DNA of 64,000 bases from Bryobacterales bacterium (GTDB lineage Bacteria > Acidobacteriota > Terriglobia > Bryobacterales > Bryobacteraceae), in assembly GCA_020852175.1 (NCBI GenBank), contig JADZBH010000067.1:17510-81509 (forward strand). The letters are read 5' to 3'. Position numbers and translations under genes: made by a program. Shown piece after piece: positions 1-9,227 of this stretch (position 1 is its first letter; each line of letters begins with the position of its first letter). The notes under the pieces were generated by a model that saw nothing but the letters and a program-made list of their open reading frames with translations, searched no databases and was not told where the DNA came from.

Positions 1-618
1 GGCCGGGGCGCGGCGCTGGTGGACGTGGGCATCCATTCCACCGGCGTGGCGATCTACGACGGCGAAGCGATGGTGGGAGCGGCCAGTCTTCCCGTTTCGG
101 CCGATCATCTCACGCGCGACCTGACGCTGGGCCTGCGGGCCGCCCATGGCGTGTCCATCTCCTATGAAGACGCCGAATCGCTGAAACGCGAATACGGGTG
201 CGCGATGCTGGGGCTCACCTCGGACAACGCTCTGCTGGAAATCCCCTCTCCCGAAGGACGCGGCATTCAGGAGATCACGCGGCGGCATGTGAACGAGATT
301 CTCGAAGCGCGCGCCGAGGAGTTGTTCCTCTACGTGCGCCGCGAACTGGTGAGGGCCGGCATGGAAAACGCCCTATTGGAGGGAGTGTTCCTCACCGGCG
401 GCGGCGCCCGGTTGACGGGCATGTGCGACATGGCGGAAAAGGTGCTGAACTGTCCGGCCAAGTTCGGCCTGACACGCGGCATTCGCGCCTGGCCGCAAAA
501 CTTTGAGGATCCAGCCTGGGCGACGGCGGCTGGGCTGTGCATGTATTCGGCACGGCTCAAATTGCAGCGCGGCGGGCGGAAAAAACCACCCGGGCTGCTG
601 GGATTGCTGGGCTGGTAA
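1..618 (+). CDS. ftsA: Cell division protein FtsA, C-terminal part (5' end outside window)
   Basis: The open frame enters from the left edge, so only the last 205 residues are visible. The segment carries the actin-like phosphate-2/adenosine region (LTGGGARLTGM) and an FtsA-type C-terminus. It ends in a short basic-then-hydrophobic tail (GRKKPPGLLGLLGW) that looks like the membrane-targeting helix FtsA uses to tether FtsZ to the inner membrane. The start codon that could be read at position 19 is internal, because the frame is open to base 1. The gene lies 18 to 75 bp upstream of ftsZ, depending on the ftsZ start, in the classical ftsA-ftsZ order. PilM/MreB relatives share the fold, but the linkage to ftsZ makes FtsA the best call. 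Confidence 0.88.
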   Translation, partial: GRGAALVDVGIHSTGVAIYDGEAMVGAASLPVSADHLTRDLTLGLRAAHGVSISYEDAESLKREYGCAMLGLTSDNALLEIPSPEGRGIQEITRRHVNEILEARAEELFLYVRRELVRAGMENALLEGVFLTGGGARLTGMCDMAEKVLNCPAKFGLTRGIRAWPQNFEDPAWATAAGLCMYSARLKLQRGGRKKPPGLLGLLGW

Positions 619-693
619 CGAGGAGAGAGAAGACCCATGGAACAACAGCAGGCCGGAAAACGCAGAAGAAGAACCGATGAGGCAGGAGGACCG

Positions 694-2055
694 ATGTTGA
701 ACTTGGAAACGAACCTCGATGAAATCCGTTTCGCCATCGCCGAGGAAGTCGCCGGTGGAACCAAAATCAAGGTGGTGGGCGTGGGCGGAGGCGGATCGAA
801 CGCCGCCGCGCGCATGATGCAGAGCGGTCTGACCGGTGTTGAGTTCTATGTACTGAACACCGACGTACAGGCCCTTCAGGCTTCGCCCGTGACCAACAAG
901 CTGGCCATCGGCTCCAAGATCACCAGCGGGCTGGGCGCTGGGTCGGATCCGGCCATCGGCCGCCAGTCGGCGCTGGAGGATACCGAAAAGATCATCGAAC
1001 TGCTAGAAGGCGCCGACATGGTGTTCGTCACGGCGGGACTGGGCGGCGGCACGGGCACCGGCGCCGCGCCCGTGGTGGCCGCGCTGGCCAAGGAACTGGG
1101 CGCGCTCACCGTGGCCGTGGTTACCAAGCCGTTCGAGTTCGAAGGCCGTCCCCGCATGCGCATGGCCGAAAAGGGCCTGGCCGAACTGGCTGGCACCGTG
1201 GACACGGTCATCACGATTCCCAATGAAAAGCTGCTCGACATCGCTCCCGAGGACGCCAGTTTCGTGGAAGGCTTTCAGATCGCCGACGACGTGCTGCGCC
1301 AGGGCGTGCAGGGCATCAGCGACATCATCACTCGTCCCGGCCTGATCAACCGCGACTTCAGCGACGTGCGCTCGATCATGCTCGGCATGGGCTACGCCAT
1401 GATGGGCACGGCGACGGCCAAAGGCACGGGCGCGGCGGTCGAGGCGGCGAGGCACGCCATCTCCAGTCCGCTGTTGGAGGAGGGCGGCATCCGGGGCGCG
1501 CGCGGCATTCTCATGAACATCACCGGCCCGGAAAAGATGCTCCGGCTGCGCGATGTGCAGAAGGCCTGCAACCTGATTCGCGAAGCCGTGGACGACGAAG
1601 AGGTGCCCATCAGCTTCGGCCTCGTGCTGGATGACAGCATGGGCGAGGAGGTGAAAATCACGGTCATCGCCACGGGCTTTCAGCGGGCCAACGCGCAGGT
1701 AGAGGGCTTCCACGTACAACAGCCCCAGGCCCATCCGCCGCAGATCGCCGCGCCGGTTCCCATGGAAGAGGAGTTGGCCGTCCGCCCCATCGCCGTGCAA
1801 GCGCCTCCGTACCGCCAGCCTGCCGTGGACCCGGAACCGGCCTTTGACGAAACCATCGAAGAACCGGTTGAATATTCAGCCCAGGCGGCCGCCGCCGAGG
1901 CCATGCACCCGGTAAGCTATCCGCAGGCGCCCCCGGCGCCCACTCCTTTCCCGCACCCCAGCGCCCAACAGAGTGCACGCGGCGAAGGCTTGCCCGCTAG
2001 CGATCTGGACACGCCGTCCATTTTCCGGCGCGGCACGCGGCGGCTGTTCCAGTAG
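694..2055 (+). CDS. ftsZ: Cell division protein FtsZ
   Basis: Tubulin-like GTPase that polymerises into the Z-ring. Visible motifs are the N-terminal GTP-binding loop (GVGGGGSNA), the tubulin signature GGGTGTGAAPVV, and the conserved C-terminal peptide for FtsA/ZipA-type partners (LDTPSIFRRGTRRLF) after a Pro/Ala-rich linker. The ATG at 694 is preferred because a strong GGAGGA lies 4 nt upstream and the protein then begins in normal FtsZ fashion (MLNLETNLDE). An in-frame ATG at 637, preceded by GAGGAG, would add 19 basic residues. The product is 453 aa from 694. The gene is followed by an intrinsic terminator, so it ends the division operon. Confidence 0.96.
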   Translation: MLNLETNLDEIRFAIAEEVAGGTKIKVVGVGGGGSNAAARMMQSGLTGVEFYVLNTDVQALQASPVTNKLAIGSKITSGLGAGSDPAIGRQSALEDTEKIIELLEGADMVFVTAGLGGGTGTGAAPVVAALAKELGALTVAVVTKPFEFEGRPRMRMAEKGLAELAGTVDTVITIPNEKLLDIAPEDASFVEGFQIADDVLRQGVQGISDIITRPGLINRDFSDVRSIMLGMGYAMMGTATAKGTGAAVEAARHAISSPLLEEGGIRGARGILMNITGPEKMLRLRDVQKACNLIREAVDDEEVPISFGLVLDDSMGEEVKITVIATGFQRANAQVEGFHVQQPQAHPPQIAAPVPMEEELAVRPIAVQAPPYRQPAVDPEPAFDETIEEPVEYSAQAAAAEAMHPVSYPQAPPAPTPFPHPSAQQSARGEGLPASDLDTPSIFRRGTRRLFQ

Positions 2056-2088
2056 AGTTCCGATTCTCCTCCTCCCTCCGCGGTGAGG

Positions 2089-2104
2089 CTCCCAAACCTG
2101 GGAG
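2089..2104. repeat. Small hairpin after ftsZ
   Basis: CTCCCA (2089-2094), a 4-nt loop and TGGGAG (2099-2104) form a perfect 6-bp stem in the ftsZ 3' region. It has no T-run and may assist the larger terminator just downstream. Confidence 0.4.
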
Positions 2105-2124
2105 TTTCACTGGCGAGGATTCGG

Positions 2125-2172
2125 GGCCGTCCGGAAGGTTCCCTCCAGTTTCCTTTCGGACGGCCATTTTTT
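2125..2172 (+). terminator. Intrinsic terminator of the ftsA-ftsZ operon
   Basis: GGCCGTCCG (2125-2133), followed by AAGG, pairs with CCTT plus CGGACGGCC (2157-2165), and the stem is followed by A and six T residues (2167-2172). This is a textbook rho-independent terminator on the plus strand. The opposite strand has no T-run, so it should not stop the convergent yhhQ transcript. Confidence 0.85.
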
Positions 2173-2201
2173 GTCTCCCTCCACTCCTCCCGCCCATTCA
2201 C

Positions 2202-2903
2202 CTAAAGCGCCGTCCGGTGCGAACTCACCACGGCTTCCTCGATCAGATGGCTCGCCTCGGCGCGGCCCAGGAAATTGTCAATCACATTGTGCGCCAGATA
2301 GAGCAGCGGCGTGATCAGGACGGCGATCAGGAACTTGTAGGTGTAGTTCGTGAAGGACAGCCAGAGAAAGTCCCGCGTGGTGATCTTGCCCGGCAGCCAG
2401 AAGGCGATGCTCAGCACGATGAAGGTGTCGATCAACTGGCTCACCGCCGTCGAACCGCTCGCGCGCAGCCACAGGTGGCGTCCGCCCGTGCGGTCGCGGA
2501 ACATCCAGAAGACGAGAACGTCCACCAACTGCGACACCAGAAACGCCGTCACGCTGCCGGCGATGATCCACAGGGACTGGCCCAGCACGATGGAGAACGA
2601 ACGGTCGTCGACGGGCGAGATGGAAGCCGCGGGCACGTTCATCGCGGCGAAGATCACGGCGAAGGCGTACAGGATCAGCGCCACTGTCATGAAGGTCAGC
2701 TTGCGCACGCCGGCTTTGCCGAAATATTCGTTGATCAGGTCGGTGGACAGAAATACCACCGGCCACGGCAGCACCCCCATGCTCATCACATAGGGGCCGA
2801 CATGAATCAACTTGCCGCCCAGAACCTCGCCCAGAATGGCGTTGGTGACGAAGATGCCGCTGAGCACAAGATAAACGAATTGCTGGCGCGGAGTATCGTA
2901 CAC
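2202..2903 (-). CDS. yhhQ: Queuosine precursor transporter (VUT/YhhQ family)
   Basis: An integral membrane protein of 233 aa with about six hydrophobic segments. It has the family's conserved features: an N-terminal segment ending near GEVLGGKLI, the STDLINEYFGK motif after the second membrane span, and an acid/asparagine pattern in later helices. The E. coli homologue imports 7-cyano-7-deazaguanine (preQ0) for queuosine tRNA modification. The start is GTG at 2903 with AAGGA a few bases upstream. It is the last gene of the long minus-strand array and converges on ftsZ. The substrate is taken from the family and is not visible in the sequence. Confidence 0.85.
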   Translation of the reverse strand: MYDTPRQQFVYLVLSGIFVTNAILGEVLGGKLIHVGPYVMSMGVLPWPVVFLSTDLINEYFGKAGVRKLTFMTVALILYAFAVIFAAMNVPAASISPVDDRSFSIVLGQSLWIIAGSVTAFLVSQLVDVLVFWMFRDRTGGRHLWLRASGSTAVSQLIDTFIVLSIAFWLPGKITTRDFLWLSFTNYTYKFLIAVLITPLLYLAHNVIDNFLGRAEASHLIEEAVVSSHRTAL

Positions 2904-2934
2904 GGGAGTCCTTCCGGATGGTGATCGGCGCGGA

Positions 2935-4089
2935 TTACAGGGCCTCGGAACCGCCGCCTGCCGTCAGCGGCACGGCGATCTTCACCGAACGGCCGCCGCG
3001 GTAGACGGTCAACTCGACGGAGTCTCCCACGAGTTTTCTCGCCATGGCGCGCGAGATGGCGTCGGGACGGTCGACGGCGCGGCCATCGATGGCCATGATC
3101 AGGTCGCCGCCGATGCCCACCTCGACGTTGCCCACCACCACGAAACGCCGCGCGCCGCGGATGCCCGCGCGCGCCGCCGGCGAATTGTCAGCCACGTCGT
3201 ACACGAGGAAGCCGCCCTGCGCGGGCAGTTCGACCGCCTCGGCCAGATCGCCGGAAATCAGCGTGCCGGAAACGCCCAGACGCGGCCGTGTCATCTTCTT
3301 GCCCGCCTTCACCGCGTCGAGCATCGCCTTGGCCCGGTTGATCGGCATGGCGAACCCGATGCCGATGTTGCCGCCCGGCCCGTAAATGGCCGTGTTCACG
3401 CCAATCACCGAGCCCGCCGAATCCAGCAACGGGCCGCCCGAGTTGCCGGGATTGATGGCCGCGTCGGTCTGCACCATCCCCTCCAGCGTGCGTCCGCTCT
3501 CGTCGCGGATGTCGCGTCCCATGGAAGAGATAATGCCCGTGGTCAGCGTGCCGTCCAGTCCAAACGGGTTGCCGATGGCGAGCACCTTCTGGCCCACTTG
3601 CAGTTTCTCCGAGTCGCCCAGCAGGAACGCGTTCACCTTGCCCTTTGGCGTGATCCGGATCAGCGCCAGGTCGTTCGCCGGATCGCGTTCGAGGATCTCC
3701 GCCTTATAGCGCGTCTGATCGTGCAGCGTCACCTGCACGTCGGCCGAGCCGGAGATGACGTGGTTGTTCGTGATGATCAGCCCTTGCGGATTCACGAAGA
3801 AACCCGAGCCCGACTCCTTCACCGGATAGACCTCGAAGAAGAAGTTGCGGCGGTAGACCGTCGAAGTGATGTTCACCGTGGCCAGGTGGGCCGACTTATA
3901 GATGTCGATATTGTTCAGTTCGTCCTGGCTCAATCCGGCGCCGCGTACCGAATCGGGCCCGGACCAAAGGGGCGCCGACGAGGAGATGGCGTTACGGTCA
4001 AACCAGCCAGGACGCCATCCGGCGCGGTGGGTGACGAGGACAAACGCGCCGGCGATCAGCGCGGCGGCAATCAGAATGCGAGCTTTCAT
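2935..4089 (-). CDS. HtrA/DegP-type serine protease with one PDZ domain
   Basis: Membrane-anchored periplasmic protease of 384 aa. A single hydrophobic helix at residues 3-20 acts as anchor or signal. The trypsin-like domain shows the catalytic triad H110 (NNHV), D140 (NDLALI) and S217 (GNSGGP). One PDZ domain follows at about residues 270-380. The ATG at 4089 is chosen because it starts one base after the coaE stop and is preceded by GGAG. An upstream in-frame start at 4173 would overlap coaE and add a non-signal-like leader. A single PDZ and N-terminal anchor resemble DegS-type proteases, although a DegP-like housekeeping role is equally possible. Confidence 0.9.
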   Translation of the reverse strand: MKARILIAAALIAGAFVLVTHRAGWRPGWFDRNAISSSAPLWSGPDSVRGAGLSQDELNNIDIYKSAHLATVNITSTVYRRNFFFEVYPVKESGSGFFVNPQGLIITNNHVISGSADVQVTLHDQTRYKAEILERDPANDLALIRITPKGKVNAFLLGDSEKLQVGQKVLAIGNPFGLDGTLTTGIISSMGRDIRDESGRTLEGMVQTDAAINPGNSGGPLLDSAGSVIGVNTAIYGPGGNIGIGFAMPINRAKAMLDAVKAGKKMTRPRLGVSGTLISGDLAEAVELPAQGGFLVYDVADNSPAARAGIRGARRFVVVGNVEVGIGGDLIMAIDGRAVDRPDAISRAMARKLVGDSVELTVYRGGRSVKIAVPLTAGGGSEAL

Positions 4090-4090
4090 A

Positions 4091-4729
4091 TCACTCCGGG
4101 GAACTCTCTGTTCGGGAAAACCGGGCTTCTTCAAGGGCGCGCAACGCGCCATACACGGCGTGCACCCGGGCAATGGTCTCTTCCTTGGAATGGTCCGTGT
4201 CGATCACGTAATCGGCGAATGCGCGCTTTCCATCCAGCGGCATCTGCCGCGCCAGGCGCGCCTCCACTTCATGCCGCGGCAACTGGTCGCGATGCATCGC
4301 GCGGGCGATCTGCGTTTCGGGCGAGCACACGGCGAGCACGATCGCGTCGTATCGTTTATAAGAACCGGTTTCAATCATGATGGCGGCTTCAATCACGATC
4401 ATCGCGCGCGAATCTCCGGCCCGCAGCGCCGCGATGCGCTTGTCCTCGATCGCGAACACATGCGGATGCACAAGCCGGTTCAACAGTTCCAGCCGCTCCG
4501 GCGCGGCAAACACAATCGATCCCAGAAGGCGGCGGTTGATCGTTCCGTCTTCTTTCAGAATATAAGAGCCGAACTCGGCCAGCACGCCCGGGTAGGCCGG
4601 CCCGTCCGGTTCCAGCACCTCGTGGCCCAGATCGTCGGCCCGGATCAGGTGGCAGCCGCACGTCTCCAGCGTGCGCCCGATGAAACTTTTTCCCGATGCA
4701 AGCCCGCCCGTAAGGCCGACCAAAAGCAT
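4091..4729 (-). CDS. coaE: Dephospho-CoA kinase
   Basis: Cytosolic enzyme of 212 aa catalysing the last step of coenzyme A synthesis, phosphorylation of the ribose 3'-hydroxyl of dephospho-CoA. It begins with the P-loop GGLASGKS (residues 8-15), followed by the CoaE-type RADDLGHEV segment and LVHPHV in the substrate lid region. Length and order match the family. It is 3 bp from folD and 1 bp from the protease gene, so the three are probably co-transcribed. Confidence 0.95.
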   Translation of the reverse strand: MLLVGLTGGLASGKSFIGRTLETCGCHLIRADDLGHEVLEPDGPAYPGVLAEFGSYILKEDGTINRRLLGSIVFAAPERLELLNRLVHPHVFAIEDKRIAALRAGDSRAMIVIEAAIMIETGSYKRYDAIVLAVCSPETQIARAMHRDQLPRHEVEARLARQMPLDGKRAFADYVIDTDHSKEETIARVHAVYGALRALEEARFSRTESSPE

Positions 4730-4732
4730 GTC

Positions 4733-5653
4733 CTACCCCAGTTGCAGCCGGCGTTCGGCCAACTCCACCGTGTTCGCCATCAGCATGGCGATGGTCAATG
4801 GCCCCACGCCGCCAGGTACCGGCGTATAGGCGGCAGTTGCCTCAACTTCCAGTGGATGCACGTCGCCCACCAGCAGGCTCCGTTTGCGGTCGAACTCAGC
4901 CAGCCGCTCCGGAGCGCCGGCCCAGATGCGTTCGGCCTCGGCGCGGCTGGCGACGCGGTTGATCCCCACGTCCACCACGACGGCGCCCGGCTTGATGAAC
5001 TCACGCCGCACGAAGGCGGGCCGTCCCATGGCGGCCACCAGAATATCGGCGCGCCTGCAAACACCGGGGAGGTCCGCCGTCTTTGAATGACAGATGGTCA
5101 CCGTCGCGTGTGCATGCAGCAGCAGCAGCGCCATGGGCTTGCCGACAATGTCGCTGCGTCCTACAACGACGGCCTGCTTGCCCAAAGGATCGATTCCTTG
5201 CCGCCGCAGCATCTCCATCACGCCCGCCGGCGTGCAGGCGCGCGGCCCGGGCAGATTCGCCACCAGGCGTCCCACTGAAATCGGATGAAATCCGTCGGCG
5301 TCCTTCTCCGGTGAAATCGCCTCCAGAATGCGCCGCGAATCCACCTGCTTCGGCAGCGGCATCTGGACGAGAATGCCGTCGATGGCCGGATCGCGGTTCA
5401 ACATGCCCACGACGCCCAGCAACTCCTCCGTGGCCACAGCCGCCGGAGGCGTCACCTCCACCGAATGCAGCCCCAGCGCCTGGCATGCTTTCACCTTGTT
5501 CCGCACATAGATGTGGCTCGCCGGATCGTCGCCCGCCAGCACCACGGCCAGTCCGGGCGGCCGGCCGCCCAGCGAGCGGCACCTCTCCACGCGCGGCTTT
5601 AACTCGGTAAGGATTTCGTCCCGGACCAGATTTCCGTTCAATATTTTCGGCAT
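4733..5653 (-). CDS. folD: Bifunctional methylenetetrahydrofolate dehydrogenase/cyclohydrolase
   Basis: A 306-aa cytosolic FolD that interconverts 5,10-methylene- and 10-formyl-tetrahydrofolate. The catalytic S-x-x-Y-x-x-x-K motif is at S46-Y49-K53. The family signature ILVQMPLP follows, then the NADP-binding VVVGRSDIVGKP and the C-terminal TPVPGGVGPLT. The ATG at 5653 lies 3 bp after the permease stop. Its partners folP and folB-folK sit about 10 kb upstream in the same minus-strand array. Confidence 0.96.
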   Translation of the reverse strand: MPKILNGNLVRDEILTELKPRVERCRSLGGRPPGLAVVLAGDDPASHIYVRNKVKACQALGLHSVEVTPPAAVATEELLGVVGMLNRDPAIDGILVQMPLPKQVDSRRILEAISPEKDADGFHPISVGRLVANLPGPRACTPAGVMEMLRRQGIDPLGKQAVVVGRSDIVGKPMALLLLHAHATVTICHSKTADLPGVCRRADILVAAMGRPAFVRREFIKPGAVVVDVGINRVASRAEAERIWAGAPERLAEFDRKRSLLVGDVHPLEVEATAAYTPVPGGVGPLTIAMLMANTVELAERRLQLG

Positions 5654-5656
5654 GTC

Positions 5657-7075
5657 TCAACTTTGTCCATGGCGGAGAGAATAATGGTACACGGCGGCCC
5701 CGCTGATGATGGTGAGAACCGCGGCCAGCGCGATGCGCGGCTGCAGCGTGGCGCCCACCACCGTCGCCACGGCCCCCACCACGAAGAACACCACCGGCAT
5801 CAGCGGCCAGGCGAAACTCACCACGCGAATCTTCCGCCACCCCGCCTGCTTACGGAACTTGAACAACGACGCCACGGTCATCATGGCGAAGAAATTCAAC
5901 GCGAACCCAATGTAGATGATCAGTTCCGGGAACGGCGTCATCGTGATCAGCATGGCGACCACGCCCTGGCAGGCGATAGCCACCACGGGCGCATGCGAGC
6001 GTTCGTTCACGCGCGCCGCCGCCGCGAAAAAGGCCCCGTTCTTGGCCATCGCGTAATACACGCGCGGACCGATGGTGACCATGGCGTTCACCGTGGACAT
6101 GAGCGATACGGCCATCAGCAGGGCAAAGACGCCGGCGATCTCCGGACCGAACAATTTCGACGCCGCCAGCGATCCGATGGCGATGACGCCCTTCATCTCC
6201 TCCAAGGGGACGGCGTACAGGAACACGACGTTCAGGCCCAGGTAGAGCAGCGCCACCAGCCCGGTCCCCAACGCCAGAGCCAGCGGCAGCGTACGTGACG
6301 GTTCGCTCAACTCCTCGGCCACATATGTCGCCGCGTTCCACCCCGAATAGCTCACATAGATGAAAAACAGGCTGATGAGAAATTGCGCGGGCAACGGCGT
6401 CGCGCTATCCCGCACGGCCGGCTGCGAAAAATGCGACCAGTCGCCCTGGCCGAAGGCGAGCCCAAAGACGATCAGCCCCAGAATCACCGCCACCTTCGTG
6501 GTCGTCAGCGTGTTTTGCACGGCGGCCACCAGTTTCACGCCGTAAAAATTCAACACGGTGAACAGCGCGATGAGCGCGCTGGCGGCCAGTTGCGCGCCGC
6601 CCAGCTTCAGTGTGGTGATGCCGATGTCGAGCGAGAACACGGCGTTGGACTGCTTCAGCGAGGGCCAGAAGTAGGCCAGATAGTCCGAAAAGGCCAGCGC
6701 GGCGGCGGCGATGGGCGCCGAGAAGCCGGCGAAGAAGCTGATCCACCCCGTCATGAAGCCCCACGTGGGGCCATAGGCGCGCGTCAGGTAGACATACTCG
6801 CCGCCGGAGGAAGGGAAATTCACGCCCAGCTCCGAATAACAGAAGGCGCCGGCCAGCGCGCACACCGCGCCGGCAACCCAGATGAGAAAGATGATCCCGG
6901 CCGAACCGAGATCGGATGCCAGAAACCCGGTGGTCGTGAAGATCCCGGTTCCGATCATGTTGGAAACCACCAGCGCGGTGGCCGAAACGATGCCCAACTG
7001 GCGGAGCAGCGAAACGCCGGGACCCGCCGGCGGAGCGTCATGAGGGTGCGGCGCGCTCGCGGCGGAGGGTGTCAT
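5657..7075 (-). CDS. APC-superfamily amino acid permease
   Basis: A 472-aa transporter with about 12 predicted membrane segments. The first helix carries the APC substrate-binding signature GTGIF within SNMIGTGIFTTTG, and helix 6 has the FIYVSYSGWNAATYVAEE region typical of LAT/APC-type amino acid transporters. The substrate cannot be read from the sequence. The start is ATG at 7075. TACAAT lies 6 nt upstream (7087-7082) with no Shine-Dalgarno, so the mRNA is probably leaderless and a promoter probably starts here. Confidence 0.88.
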   Translation of the reverse strand: MTPSAASAPHPHDAPPAGPGVSLLRQLGIVSATALVVSNMIGTGIFTTTGFLASDLGSAGIIFLIWVAGAVCALAGAFCYSELGVNFPSSGGEYVYLTRAYGPTWGFMTGWISFFAGFSAPIAAAALAFSDYLAYFWPSLKQSNAVFSLDIGITTLKLGGAQLAASALIALFTVLNFYGVKLVAAVQNTLTTTKVAVILGLIVFGLAFGQGDWSHFSQPAVRDSATPLPAQFLISLFFIYVSYSGWNAATYVAEELSEPSRTLPLALALGTGLVALLYLGLNVVFLYAVPLEEMKGVIAIGSLAASKLFGPEIAGVFALLMAVSLMSTVNAMVTIGPRVYYAMAKNGAFFAAAARVNERSHAPVVAIACQGVVAMLITMTPFPELIIYIGFALNFFAMMTVASLFKFRKQAGWRKIRVVSFAWPLMPVVFFVVGAVATVVGATLQPRIALAAVLTIISGAAVYHYSLRHGQS

Positions 7076-7081
7076 TTAGCC

Positions 7082-7087
7082 ATTGTA
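7082..7087 (-). promoter_or_regulatory. -10 element (GC TACAAT) giving a leaderless permease mRNA
   Basis: On the minus strand GCTACAAT ends 6 nt before the permease ATG. No ribosome binding site fits in that space, so transcription probably begins at or within a base or two of the start codon. Confidence 0.55.
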
Positions 7088-7118
7088 GCGGGAGGGCCAT
7101 GCACGCACCGCCGGCGCA

Positions 7119-8390
7119 TCAGTCGTGCGCGTGTCCCTCCTCGGAGGAGAACACCGGCTTCAGGCCGTGCATTTCCAGACGAAGGTCGAGCGCCTGCATC
7201 ACGGTCTTCACCTCTTCCTCGTCAAGACCGTTGGCGAGCTTGTCGATCTGCCGCAACTGCTTCTTCATGAACGGGCGCGACACCTCGGCCCGGCAACACA
7301 GAGCATACGCGAACAACGCGTCGTCGCGGAAATCGGGATCCTGGAACTGTTTTTCGATGCGCGAAGCCTCCGAGCCGAGCCCCAGATATCCCGCCGCCAG
7401 AATCGCCTGCTGGCGCACCTCGGAATCCGGATCCTCGATGTGCGGCACGACAAAGCTGTCGAAGCTCTTGTCGAAACTCCGCCACATGGCCTCGATGGCC
7501 CGCGCGCGCCCCTCGGGTACCGTGTGCAACTGCTCGACGGCTTCACGCACGCCTGCCTCGGCCATGTGCTGAGCCAGCGCCACGGCGATGCCGCCGCGCT
7601 CGTCGAAGTCGGCCGCCGTGTCGGCGAGCTTCGCCTTCATCTCCGCGCGCAGTTCCTTGTCGCCGTCCACGCGCGACTCCAACGCCTGCCAGGCCAGTCC
7701 GCGCACCATCGGGTGTTCGTCTCCGCGCGCGCACGTCAGCAACGGCGGCACGCACTCATCGTCCAACTCCGTGTCGATGAAGCTCGCCGCCGCGGCCAGA
7801 CGGTAGTTCACATCGCCGCTGGCCAGAAACTCCAGGCGGCGTCCCAGCGGATGCCCGCGCAGGTCGGGCGCCGCCTCTTCGGCGTAGTGCTGAAAGATGT
7901 CGAACGGCTCCATGTCGCCGACGGTATCGGAGTAGACTTCGCGCAGGAACTTCCCGTCCTCGGCGTCGGCGGCCTCCATGGCGCCGATGATCTCCTCCAC
8001 GCGCGGATCGCGAATGTGCAGGCAGGCCAGCGCGAACGGAATCTCTCCCGGATCGTCCTTCCGGCCTTCATACAACTGGAGCAACGGCTCAAGCGCGGGC
8101 GCGCCCAGCCGCGTGAACGCCTCGATCAACTCCTCGGGAAGTTCATCGTGGTACTGCCCGGCGAACTCGATGAGAAAGGGCAGCGCGGCGGGAGTGGGCG
8201 ACTGGCAGAACAGCTCCAGCAATTCGTGCAGAATGTCATTGTCGATGTTTTCGTTGGCCCATGCGGCCACGCCGTCCATCTGGCCCAGCAAGGCGCGGAT
8301 CAGCCGGTGATCGAAGGCGATCTCGGCGTTCTCATAGGCATCCAGCAACTGGGCCGCCGTGGCGGAGGAATACTGTTCGGGTGTAATCAC
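7119..8390 (-). CDS. HEAT-repeat-like protein of unknown function
   Basis: A 423-aa, strongly acidic, all-helical protein. Repeating units of about 35 residues can be seen (for example DSEVRQQAILAAGYLG and HPMVRGLAWQALESRV), matching degenerate HEAT or PBS-lyase-type repeats, which usually serve as protein-binding scaffolds. It has no signal peptide or membrane segment and ends in a short acidic tail with histidines (EEGHAHD). The start is GTG at 8390, 8 nt after a TAAGCT that could serve as a -10, so the transcript may be leaderless. No specific function can be assigned. Confidence 0.75.
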   Translation of the reverse strand: MITPEQYSSATAAQLLDAYENAEIAFDHRLIRALLGQMDGVAAWANENIDNDILHELLELFCQSPTPAALPFLIEFAGQYHDELPEELIEAFTRLGAPALEPLLQLYEGRKDDPGEIPFALACLHIRDPRVEEIIGAMEAADAEDGKFLREVYSDTVGDMEPFDIFQHYAEEAAPDLRGHPLGRRLEFLASGDVNYRLAAAASFIDTELDDECVPPLLTCARGDEHPMVRGLAWQALESRVDGDKELRAEMKAKLADTAADFDERGGIAVALAQHMAEAGVREAVEQLHTVPEGRARAIEAMWRSFDKSFDSFVVPHIEDPDSEVRQQAILAAGYLGLGSEASRIEKQFQDPDFRDDALFAYALCCRAEVSRPFMKKQLRQIDKLANGLDEEEVKTVMQALDLRLEMHGLKPVFSSEEGHAHD

Positions 8391-8449
8391 TATCTATCAG
8401 CTTAGACGACGGCACGGCGCGGGCAAGGCCGGTCCGGCCGGGTGGCGGG

Positions 8450-9196
8450 CTAGTAGGTTGCCCGTCCGCCGCTGGCGTCGTAGCACTGTGCCGTGACGAA
8501 GGAACAATCCGGCGAGGAGAGGAAGTGCACCACCGCCGCGATCTCCTCGGGAAAGCCCGTGCGCCGCATCGGAATGCGCGCCGTCATGTAATCCACCTGC
8601 TCCTGCGTGAGCTGTTCGAGGATCTTCGTCCGCACCACGGCCGGCGACACGGCGTTCACGCAGATGCCCTCGGCGGCCACCTCCTTGCCCAGCGACTTGG
8701 TGAAGCCGATAACCGCCGCCTTGGTGGCCGAGTAGCCCGTCATGTTCGGATTGCCTTCCTTGCCCGCGATGGAGGCGATGCTGACGATGCGGCCGTACTT
8801 GTGCTCGCGCATGTGTCCGATGACGGCCTTGGAAAAGTTGAATACGCCGTCCATGTTGACGCGGATGATGCCGTGCCAGTCCTCCACGGACTGCTCCCAC
8901 AGCGGCGCGGCCTTGCCTCCGATTCCGGCATTGTTCACCAGGACATGGATCCGGCCCGTGCGTTTCAGAACCTCTTCCGCGGCTCGCGCCACGCTGGATG
9001 GATCCGTGATGTCCACCTGAACGGCGAAGGAGCCGTCCCCGATCGCGCGGGCGACGGCGGCGGCTCCTTCCAGGTTCAAATCGGCGACGGCGACCGTGGC
9101 CCCCGCCTTGGCAAGTCGTGCCGCGATCGCCTCGCCGATGCCCGTTGCGGCGCCGGTGACAATCGCGGTGTGTCCGGTTAGATCGAAGAATCCCAT
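8450..9196 (-). CDS. Short-chain dehydrogenase/reductase (FabG-like)
   Basis: A 248-aa classical SDR. The NAD(P)-binding TGxxxGIG motif is at residues 14-21, NNAG at 88-91, and the catalytic Ser142-Tyr155-Lys159 triad is intact. D39 at the end of beta-2 (VADLNLE) suggests NAD rather than NADP. The family includes 3-oxoacyl-ACP reductases and many sugar or steroid dehydrogenases. The local context (ribosomal protein genes) does not identify a substrate. The ATG follows a TAGAAT box by 9 nt and has no Shine-Dalgarno. Confidence 0.9.
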   Translation of the reverse strand: MGFFDLTGHTAIVTGAATGIGEAIAARLAKAGATVAVADLNLEGAAAVARAIGDGSFAVQVDITDPSSVARAAEEVLKRTGRIHVLVNNAGIGGKAAPLWEQSVEDWHGIIRVNMDGVFNFSKAVIGHMREHKYGRIVSIASIAGKEGNPNMTGYSATKAAVIGFTKSLGKEVAAEGICVNAVSPAVVRTKILEQLTQEQVDYMTARIPMRRTGFPEEIAAVVHFLSSPDCSFVTAQCYDASGGRATY

Positions 9197-9205
9197 AAAG
9201 GGACC

Positions 9206-9211
9206 ATTCTA
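9206..9211 (-). promoter_or_regulatory. Putative -10 element upstream of the SDR gene
   Basis: TAGAAT on the minus strand ends 9 nt before the ATG at 9196, implying a leaderless or very short leader transcript. Confidence 0.4.
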
Positions 9212-9227
9212 CTAACAGGCGCCCGGA

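Noticed and set aside
7125..8405. A 426-codon open frame on the plus strand opposite the HEAT-repeat gene
   Set aside because: Composition is Arg/His/Gly-rich and it lacks a ribosome site. The minus-strand frame shows repeats and an acidic protein-like composition.
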